From an uncultured Prevotellaceae bacterium (lineage in GTDB: Bacteria > Bacteroidota > Bacteroidia > Bacteroidales > Muribaculaceae): a DNA stretch of 21,216 bases. The stretch's first letter is position 1. Each line of letters begins with the position of its first letter. The position numbers were made by a program, and so were the translations under genes. Of the stretch, positions 15,429 through 21,216 are shown piece after piece. Location of the stretch: assembly GCA_900541935.1 (NCBI GenBank), contig UQLZ01000042.1, forward strand, positions 1-21,216, written 5' to 3'. The notes below the pieces were generated by a model. It saw only the letters and a list, made by a program, of their open reading frames with translations. It ran no database searches and was not told the DNA's origin.

Positions 15429-17636
15429 ATGATACAGACAGTACTAAAACGAGACGGTAGAATTGTAGGCTATAATGAAGAAAAAATAAAGGCTGCTATT
15501 CGTAAGGCAATGCTCCAAACTGAAAAGGGTGAGGATGAAAGCCTTATTCAAAAAATAACCGATAGAATTGGCATGACCGGTAGCGAGCAGATGTCTGTAG
15601 AAGATATTCAGGACCTTGTAGAGGTGGAATTGATGAAGAGTTCCCGCAAGGAGGTTGCAAAAAAGTATATTGCATACCGTAATCAGCGAAGCATTGCCCG
15701 TAAGGCAAAGATTCGTGATATGTTTTTGGAAATTATTGATGCAAAATCTAATGACATCACTCGTGAGAATGCTAATATGAATGCTGATTCTCCTGCTGGG
15801 ATGATGATGAAATTTGCGAGTGAAACAACAAAGCCTTTTGTTGATGATTATTTATTGTCACAAGAAGCAAATGACGCAATGGCGAACAATTATCTTCATA
15901 TACATGACAAGGATTACTATCCAACAAAAAGTCTGACCTGCGTTCAGCATCCGTTGGATAAGGTGCTAAAAGAGGGCTTTGTTGCGGGTCATGGTGAGTC
16001 CCGCCCTGCAAAGCGTATTGAAACTGCAAGTATCATAGGCTGTATCTCAATGGAAACTGCTCAAAATGAGATGCATGGAGGTCAGGCTATTCCTGCTTTT
16101 GACTTTTATCTTGCTCCATTTGTTCGCAGTTCTTTTATAGAAGAGGTGAAAAGCCTCGAAAGTTTTGAGGGTGCAGATTTGAGCTACCTTTATAACAAGG
16201 AGATTGAGGATTTTATCAAGAAGCCGCTTGACGGGCTAACTGGCGATGATAGAATTTTGCAATACGCTATCAATAAGACAGTTGGAAGGGTTCACCAGGC
16301 AATGGAAGCATTTATTCATAATATGAATACTATCCACTCTCGTGGAGGTAATCAGGTGGTTTTCAGTTCTATTAACTATGGTACTGATATCTCGGCCGAA
16401 GGTCGTTGCGTTATACGCGAATTGCTTAATTCAACATATGAAGGGGTAGGAAATGGAGCAACCGCAATATTTCCTATTCAGATTTGGAAAAAAAAGCGTG
16501 GTGTAAACTTCTTGCCTGAGGATAGAAATTATGATCTTTATATGCTTGCATGCAAGGTTACTGCCAGACGTTTTTTTCCTAATTTCCTAAATCTTGATGC
16601 AACATTTAATCAGCACGAGAAGTGGAATGCTGATGACCCAGAACGATTCAAATATGAGGTGGCAACGATGGGTTGCCGTACCCGCGTTTTTGAAAATCGC
16701 TATGGAGAAAAGACTTCTATAGGCAGGGGTAATCTGTCGTTCTCAACGATTAATATAGTAAAACTTGCTATCGAGTGTATGTCAATCCAAGATGAAAAGG
16801 AGAGAATCGATTCTTTCTTCAAGAAATTGGATAATATGCTTGAATTGACTGCCCGTCAACTTTGTGACAGATTCGATTTCCAAAAGACGGCAAAAGTTAA
16901 GCAATTTCCATTACTTATGTCAAAATTATGGAATGGAAGTAGTGAGTTGAAGCCAAATGACACAATTGAGTCTGTTATCAATCAGGGTACACTTGGTATA
17001 GGCTTTATCGGGCTTGCAGAGTGCCTTGTAGCCTTGACTGGCAAGCACCATGGAGAGTGCGAAGAGAGCCAGAAGTTGGGTATAAAGATTGTTTCTTATA
17101 TGCGCAGTAAGGCAAATGAGTTTTCAGAAAGATATAGTCATAACTTCAGCGTCCTTGCAACTCCTGCAGAGGGGTTGTCAGGCAAGTTCACTAAAAAGGA
17201 TAGAAAGACTTTCGGTGTAATACCTGGAGTTACAGATAAGGATTATTACACAAATTCCAACCACGTTCCAGTTTGGTATAAGTGCAGCCCTAAGCATAAG
17301 GCAGAAGTTGAGGCTCCATATCATGAACTTACTCGCGGAGGACACATTTTCTATGTGGAAATCGACGGTGACGCTACACATAACCCACAGGCGATAATTG
17401 ATATCGTTAATCTGATTGACAAGAATAATATTGGTTACGGCTCAGTGAATCATAACAGAAACCGCTGCATGGATTGCGGTTATGAGGATGCAACAGATAG
17501 TTTGGCTGTTTGCCCTAAGTGCGGTAGCACCGCTATTGATAAATTGCAGAGAATAACTGGTTATCTTGTTGGTACAACTGACAGATGGAATAGTGCAAAA
17601 CTTGCAGAACTTCATGATAGAGTAGTACATAAATAA
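15429..17636 (+). CDS. nrdD: Anaerobic ribonucleoside-triphosphate reductase, class III
   Basis: This 735-residue glycyl-radical enzyme makes deoxyribonucleotides from NTPs without oxygen, in the cytoplasm. About 1-95 is the ATP-cone allosteric domain (VLKRDGRIVGYNEEKI). The central barrel follows, with family stretches such as NNYLHIHDKDYYP, NRYGEKTSIGRGNLSFSTINI and GTLGIGFIGLAECL. The C-terminus has a zinc site with C680, C683, C695 and C698 (CMDCGYEDATDSLAVCPKCG) and the radical segment RITGYLVGTTDRWN, in which G711 should carry the glycyl radical. The length is normal. Its stop overlaps the start of nrdG by one base (TAATG), so the activase is translationally coupled. This enzyme indicates growth in anoxic conditions. 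Confidence 0.97.
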   Translation: MIQTVLKRDGRIVGYNEEKIKAAIRKAMLQTEKGEDESLIQKITDRIGMTGSEQMSVEDIQDLVEVELMKSSRKEVAKKYIAYRNQRSIARKAKIRDMFLEIIDAKSNDITRENANMNADSPAGMMMKFASETTKPFVDDYLLSQEANDAMANNYLHIHDKDYYPTKSLTCVQHPLDKVLKEGFVAGHGESRPAKRIETASIIGCISMETAQNEMHGGQAIPAFDFYLAPFVRSSFIEEVKSLESFEGADLSYLYNKEIEDFIKKPLDGLTGDDRILQYAINKTVGRVHQAMEAFIHNMNTIHSRGGNQVVFSSINYGTDISAEGRCVIRELLNSTYEGVGNGATAIFPIQIWKKKRGVNFLPEDRNYDLYMLACKVTARRFFPNFLNLDATFNQHEKWNADDPERFKYEVATMGCRTRVFENRYGEKTSIGRGNLSFSTINIVKLAIECMSIQDEKERIDSFFKKLDNMLELTARQLCDRFDFQKTAKVKQFPLLMSKLWNGSSELKPNDTIESVINQGTLGIGFIGLAECLVALTGKHHGECEESQKLGIKIVSYMRSKANEFSERYSHNFSVLATPAEGLSGKFTKKDRKTFGVIPGVTDKDYYTNSNHVPVWYKCSPKHKAEVEAPYHELTRGGHIFYVEIDGDATHNPQAIIDIVNLIDKNNIGYGSVNHNRNRCMDCGYEDATDSLAVCPKCGSTAIDKLQRITGYLVGTTDRWNSAKLAELHDRVVHK

Positions 17637-18124
17637 TGGATTACAGGATTCTTGACATAGTAGAAGGTACGAGTGTTGACGGTCCAGGGCTGAGAACTTC
17701 TATCTACTTTGCTGGTTGCAGGCATTGCTGCAAGGGTTGCCATAACCCCCAGTCTTGGGATTTTGAGGCAGGTAAATTGGTTAGTTCTGAAGAAATAATA
17801 GAAATCGTTAGATATAATGATTTTAATGTAACGCTTAGTGGAGGAGACCCTCTTTATCATTCTGTCGAAATAGCAGACCTTTGCCGAAGAATAAAGGAGG
17901 AAGTTGGCAAGAATATATGGTGTTATACTGGCTTTACCTGGGAAGAGATATTGTCAGATGATGATATGCTAAAATTGATGGATTATGTTGATGTAGTGGT
18001 AGAAGGTCCGTTTATGGAGGAACTGCGTGATACTTCTTTGCGATTCAAAGGAAGTTCGAATCAGAGAATAATTGACGTAGATAAATCTATAAAAGAAAGA
18101 AAAATTGTTTTAATGGAAATATGA
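17636..18124 (+). CDS. nrdG: Anaerobic ribonucleotide reductase activating protein (radical SAM)
   Basis: This 162-residue radical-SAM enzyme installs the glycyl radical on NrdD using S-adenosylmethionine and a 4Fe-4S cluster. The cluster motif CX3CX2C is C28, C32 and C35 (AGCRHCCKGCHNP). The SAM-binding GGDP follows (TLSGGDPLYH), and further family features are DGPGLRTSIYFAGC at the N-terminus and VVEGPF near residue 120. The length is typical. The ATG shares one base with the nrdD stop. It ends in TGA, which shows that UGA is a normal stop codon in this genome, and a terminator follows 28 bases later. Confidence 0.96.
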   Translation: MDYRILDIVEGTSVDGPGLRTSIYFAGCRHCCKGCHNPQSWDFEAGKLVSSEEIIEIVRYNDFNVTLSGGDPLYHSVEIADLCRRIKEEVGKNIWCYTGFTWEEILSDDDMLKLMDYVDVVVEGPFMEELRDTSLRFKGSSNQRIIDVDKSIKERKIVLMEI

Positions 18125-18152
18125 TAAATTAGACATTTTGGTTGTGTTAAGG

Positions 18153-18182
18153 TGTGTCGGAGATTCTCCGGCACATTTTTTA
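18153..18182 (+). terminator. Intrinsic terminator after nrdG
   Basis: A 10-bp stem (18153-18162 with 18166-18175, one G-U pair, GC-rich core) encloses a 3-base loop and is followed by TTTTTT. It separates nrdG from the convergent M16 gene, which ends at 18185. The opposite strand lacks a matching T-run, so it probably serves the nrd operon only. Confidence 0.85.
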
Positions 18183-18184
18183 TA

Positions 18185-19489
18185 TCAGCTATTTTCTATT
18201 GAGATTAATTCTGTTGCTCCCGCAATAACTGTTAGCATATTGTCTGTATTAAGATATTTGTTTGCAATCTCTTTTAGTTCATAAGGGGTAATTGAGTTGA
18301 CTGTTTCTACTTGCTTCTCGAAATAGTTTTCAGGAATATCGCTTGAGAAAACAGCAGAGTAATATTCTCCGATATTGAATGGAGTGTCGGTCGTTTTAAG
18401 CAGGTCGCAGATTATACTTGATTTTACTTGCTCAAGTTCTTCCAAATCAATTTCAGAAGATTTTAGCTTATTGATTTCGTTTTTGATTTCGTCAATAACT
18501 CTCATTGTATATTTATTGTCGCATTGGCAGTTTATTCCTATGCAAGAGTTATTCCTCATGCCTAAAAGCATTGAAGATATTCCATAAGTATATCCCTTTT
18601 TCTCTCGAATGTTTTGCATTAATCTGCTTCCAAAATATCCGCCTAATGCTGTTATGAGTATTCTTAGTGGTATATAGTCAGGGTGTGAGCGTTGTATAGT
18701 TGGAATACCTATCTTTATAGCGCTTTGTACTGCATTTGGCTTGTCTATAAGAATAGTGTCGGAATACACATTTTGTTGGGGATGGTCGGATGTGCTGGTC
18801 AAGGCTTTTCCTCCGCATTGAATATTTCCGAAATAATTGTCAATTATTTTTATAGCCTCATCAGTTACTATTCCAGAAATGATAATTTTCATGTTTTCAG
18901 GAATATACCATTTCTTATGAAAGTCTAAAAGGTCTTCTCTGCTGATTGAGTTAATCATTTCAGTATCAACGTTTCTTCCGAGAGGATGTTCCTCGCCATA
19001 ATATCTTTTTTGGAATTCCTTAGTTGCAAGAAAAGCAACCTTCTCATTATTAGTCTTTAGGTTGGAAATAGCACGCGTTTTAAGTATCTCAAGTTTGTCA
19101 CTTGGAAACGATGGGAAGGCAATAATATCGGTAATGTATTCAATAATATCTTTGAGATATTTATTAATAGAATATAGTGATATTGAAGTGCAGTGTGACA
19201 TTGTATCAATATTAAGCCAGGCACCAAAAAAATCTAATTTTTCTGCAATTGTCTCTGCATCATATTTATTTGAACCCTCTCTAAGAAGAGATGCCATCAT
19301 TGAGGCTGTCATTCCTTTTATGTCGTCGCAACTACCCCCTTCGACAAGTATCTCAATCTTGGTTACCTCTTGAGACCCAGCATTGATTATATGCAGAGGA
19401 ATGCCATTTCTGAGAGTGAAAATTCTTGGTCTCGGCAAGGTGATATTTTTGTGATCGTTGGTTGGGTTGATGTTATCGACGATATTCAT
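18185..19489 (-). CDS. M16-family peptidase homologue lacking the zinc motif
   Basis: This 434-residue protein has two homologous halves of the M16 (pitrilysin / processing-peptidase) fold. In active members the N-terminal half carries HxxEH; here the aligned segment is GMTASMMASLLREGS (59-73), so both His and the Glu are replaced by Ala, Ala and Met. The C-terminal half keeps the substrate-binding signature FGSRLMQNIREKKGYTYG (286-303). This pattern matches the non-catalytic partner subunit of two-subunit M16 enzymes. No catalytic partner is encoded in the window. There is no signal peptide, so it should be cytoplasmic. It starts three bases after the kdsB stop and is surely co-transcribed with it; a functional link is not obvious. 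The family is secure, the exact role unknown. Confidence 0.85.
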   Translation of the reverse strand: MNIVDNINPTNDHKNITLPRPRIFTLRNGIPLHIINAGSQEVTKIEILVEGGSCDDIKGMTASMMASLLREGSNKYDAETIAEKLDFFGAWLNIDTMSHCTSISLYSINKYLKDIIEYITDIIAFPSFPSDKLEILKTRAISNLKTNNEKVAFLATKEFQKRYYGEEHPLGRNVDTEMINSISREDLLDFHKKWYIPENMKIIISGIVTDEAIKIIDNYFGNIQCGGKALTSTSDHPQQNVYSDTILIDKPNAVQSAIKIGIPTIQRSHPDYIPLRILITALGGYFGSRLMQNIREKKGYTYGISSMLLGMRNNSCIGINCQCDNKYTMRVIDEIKNEINKLKSSEIDLEELEQVKSSIICDLLKTTDTPFNIGEYYSAVFSSDIPENYFEKQVETVNSITPYELKEIANKYLNTDNMLTVIAGATELISIENS

Positions 19490-19491
19490 AA

Positions 19492-20256
19492 TTATTTAGT
19501 TTGAGAATTAAGAAATGATAATGCTCTTTCAAGATCTTGAGGTGTATCAATTCCAATAGTTTCCTGATTAGTCAATCCTACTTTGATTTTATATCCGTTT
19601 TGCAACCATCTTAGTTGCTCAAGAGATTCTGCAATTTCCAATGAAGATTGTGGAAGTTTTGTTATTTCCCCCAATACATTAGCCTTGTAAGCATACATGC
19701 CAACGTGCATATAGAATTGATGCGATTTTGCCCAGTTTTCCTTTTCTTCATTTCTTACAAATGGAATAATAGAGCGGGAGAAGAACATTGCATTTGAATA
19801 ATTGTCAAGAACGACTTTTGGCTTGGTCCAATCTTCAAGGCTTTTGAAGTTTGCATTTGCGTCGAAAGGTCTTGCAAGAGTTGCTATTTGTGTTGATTCA
19901 TCGCCAAAGCAAGCCATTATTTCTTTGATTTGTTCAATATGAATAAATGGTTCGTCGCCTTGTATGTTAATAATAACATCTGCCTTTGATTTAGAGTTCA
20001 GATATGCCTCGTAGCAACGGTCTGTTCCGCTTTTATGATTTTCACTGGTCATGATAGCCTTACCTCCAAATGCTTCTACTGCATTGAAGATACGCTCGTC
20101 ATCAGTTGCTACATAAACTTCGTCAATGGCTTGTTTTACCTGGTTCCAGACGCGTTCAATCATAGATTTGTCGCCAAGCATAGCAAGAGGCTTTCCTGGA
20201 AATCTTGAAGATCCATATCTGGCAGGAATAATGCCTACAAAATTTAATTTATTCAT
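19492..20256 (-). CDS. kdsB: 3-deoxy-manno-octulosonate cytidylyltransferase (CMP-Kdo synthetase)
   Basis: This 254-residue cytoplasmic enzyme couples CTP to Kdo to give CMP-Kdo, the donor for the inner core of lipopolysaccharide. Diagnostic stretches are IIPARYGSSRFPGKPL (9-24, nucleotide-binding loop), VYVATDDERI (48-57), SGTDRCYEA (76-84) and INIQGDEPFI (96-105). Later, QFYMHVGMYAYKANVL and LEIAESLEQLRWLQNGYKI, with a C-terminal GIDTPQDLERA, are also typical of KdsB. The length is normal. It is the first gene of a two-gene unit with the M16 homologue and starts 17 bases downstream of a -7 promoter element. It confirms a Gram-negative envelope with Kdo. Confidence 0.96.
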   Translation of the reverse strand: MNKLNFVGIIPARYGSSRFPGKPLAMLGDKSMIERVWNQVKQAIDEVYVATDDERIFNAVEAFGGKAIMTSENHKSGTDRCYEAYLNSKSKADVIINIQGDEPFIHIEQIKEIMACFGDESTQIATLARPFDANANFKSLEDWTKPKVVLDNYSNAMFFSRSIIPFVRNEEKENWAKSHQFYMHVGMYAYKANVLGEITKLPQSSLEIAESLEQLRWLQNGYKIKVGLTNQETIGIDTPQDLERALSFLNSQTK

Positions 20257-20272
20257 ATCATTTATTTTCTTA

Positions 20273-20280
20273 CAAAGTTA
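20273..20280 (-). promoter_or_regulatory. -7 element for kdsB
   Basis: Read on the minus strand the sequence is TAACTTTG, a full match to TAnnTTTG. The expected -33 position shows only a partial TGTG. The gap 20257-20502 otherwise contains AT-rich sequence between divergent genes and no further recognisable element. Confidence 0.5.
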
Positions 20281-20502
20281 ATATCTTTTGTTAATAAATA
20301 AGCACATTGATATAAAATAAATATTTATTTCTGTTGGTGTGTTAATTGATGATTGTTAAATGTTTATTTGTATTTGTAATTCTGAAAATTAGTTATTAAA
20401 TTGCCAAAAAGAATTTATGAGTTCTATAGGTTATTATATTTTGTCCAATACTGCTGCTTGCTAAAGTGAGGGTGTAGTATAAAACTTTAAAAATTATGCA
20501 GA

Positions 20503-21039
20503 ATGAAATATCTGAAAATAATATTACATATTTTGGAGTTGGTTCTTTTGCTTGCAATCTCGGCTTCTATTATCTACACAGTCTCAATATGCACTGATAG
20601 TGAGACTCTGAAAGACACTATCCAGATGAATATAGTAGGTTACGCATGGCTATTTCCAATATCTTTGCCGTTGATAATATGTGTGATTATTTCATTTTTT
20701 ATAAGTTTGAGAATGAAAAATCGTTATTGTAAAATAGTATTTGGAATCCATATTTTCAACATATCTTTAATTCCTTTATTCTTAATATTCTTACCGGGAG
20801 CGGAAGAACCTACGGCAAAAATGATGTCAGAAAACTTTAAAGCTAATTATAAGGACTTTATGAAACTGATAGAATTTTCTGATAGTATTGTCAAATATGA
20901 TGGATATTTGATTTATGAGATTAAAGAAGATAGCATTAGAAATATTCAGTTTAAGTATGGAGCAGAATCAATTTCTTTGGAGGGAAAAGAACTATATGAA
21001 AAAGAAGGTTTCCCATTTGACTTATCATTCGTTATTTAA
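20503..21039 (+). CDS. Unrecognised three-helix membrane protein, possibly frameshifted at its end
   Basis: The 178-residue frame encodes three hydrophobic helices at about 8-29, 45-69 and 77-98, then a soluble tail of about 80 residues rich in charged and aromatic positions (KYDGYLIYEIKEDS, IQFKYGAESISL). I do not recognise the family. The stop is a TAA at 21037-21039. If one T of the run at 21035-21037 were absent, the frame would continue for 25 more codons (VIKYLSLRISYQ ... WNIIPEKK) and end in a TGA at 21113-21115 that overlaps the next ATG as ATGA. That arrangement suggests the true gene is about 203 residues and the present frame is broken by a one-base insertion or sequencing error. 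No promoter is clear. Confidence 0.6.
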   Translation: MKYLKIILHILELVLLLAISASIIYTVSICTDSETLKDTIQMNIVGYAWLFPISLPLIICVIISFFISLRMKNRYCKIVFGIHIFNISLIPLFLIFLPGAEEPTAKMMSENFKANYKDFMKLIEFSDSIVKYDGYLIYEIKEDSIRNIQFKYGAESISLEGKELYEKEGFPFDLSFVI

Positions 21040-21111
21040 ATATTTAAGTTTGAGAATTTCCTATCAAAAACAAGAAGTTGATTTAATGTGGAACATAATA
21101 CCCGAGAAAAA

Positions 21112-21216
21112 ATGAAAAGATTAGTTTTTGTATTGACAGCATTAAGCATAATAACTTTTAGCCTACATTATTCATAGTGGATTCATTTCAGGTTATCAAA
21201 ACAGATATGGGGACAA
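21112..21216 (+). CDS. Start of a further gene, signal-peptide-like, disrupted or cut by the window edge
   Basis: From the ATG at 21112 the frame reads MKRLVFVLTALSIITFSLHYS, a signal or anchor sequence, and then stops at TAG (21175-21177). The two other frames stay open to the window end. One of them, for example, gives AYIIHSGFISGYQNRYGD after a one-base shift near 21160. So this is either a frameshifted secreted or membrane protein running beyond the window, or a very short ORF. The ATG overlaps the extended stop of the preceding gene, which supports it being a real start. Confidence 0.35.

Noticed and set aside
1..21216. tRNA, rRNA, CRISPR array or insertion sequence
   Set aside because: No cloverleaf-like sequence, no regular repeat-spacer pattern and no transposase-like protein was seen in the window.

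Overview
The window reads as chromosomal DNA from an AT-rich, anaerobic member of the Bacteroidota, most likely order Bacteroidales (Bacteroides/Prevotella-like). The evidence is a SusC/SusD pair with carbohydrate-active enzymes, several promoters of the Bacteroides type (TTTG, 19 bases, TAnnTTTG), an oxygen-sensitive class III ribonucleotide reductase, and a lipopolysaccharide gene (kdsB). Genus cannot be fixed by eye.

Layout. Positions 72-3267 (minus strand) hold a small winged-helix protein and a large membrane-spanning regulator. Positions 3610-15168 (plus strand) form a polysaccharide utilization locus (PUL): susC, susD, a GH43-like multidomain enzyme, a GH144-family enzyme, a GH3 beta-glucosidase and a GH172 (DUF2961) gene. 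The GH172 gene is interrupted by one in-frame TGA and sits behind a hairpin with a T-tract. The 342-base gap between regulator and susC carries a consensus promoter for the regulator and a cluster of short direct repeats that may be its binding sites. Positions 15429-18124 hold nrdD-nrdG with terminators on both sides and a repeat-rich leader. Positions 18185-20256 (minus strand) hold kdsB followed three bases later by an M16-peptidase homologue that lacks the zinc-binding motif. The right end (20503-21216) holds an unrecognised three-helix membrane protein and the start of another gene. Both look frameshifted or poorly resolved.

How the PUL may work. GH144 enzymes known so far are endo-beta-1,2-glucanases. 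The GH3 protein resembles the Bacteroides beta-glucosidases that act on sophoro-oligosaccharides. This makes a beta-1,2-glucan-type substrate the best guess. SusD and the lipoprotein GH144 would bind and cut it at the surface, SusC would import oligosaccharides, and GH3 would finish them in the periplasm. The GH43-like protein and GH172 both belong to groups rich in furanosidases, so the natural substrate may carry furanose decorations; this is inference. The regulator probably senses the imported sugar in the periplasm and activates susC from the membrane.

The most interesting points are the intact-looking GH172 reading frame broken by a single GGA-to-TGA-type change, the repeat cluster upstream of susC, the unusual enzyme mix, the non-catalytic M16 protein coupled to kdsB, and the frameshift signature at the right edge.
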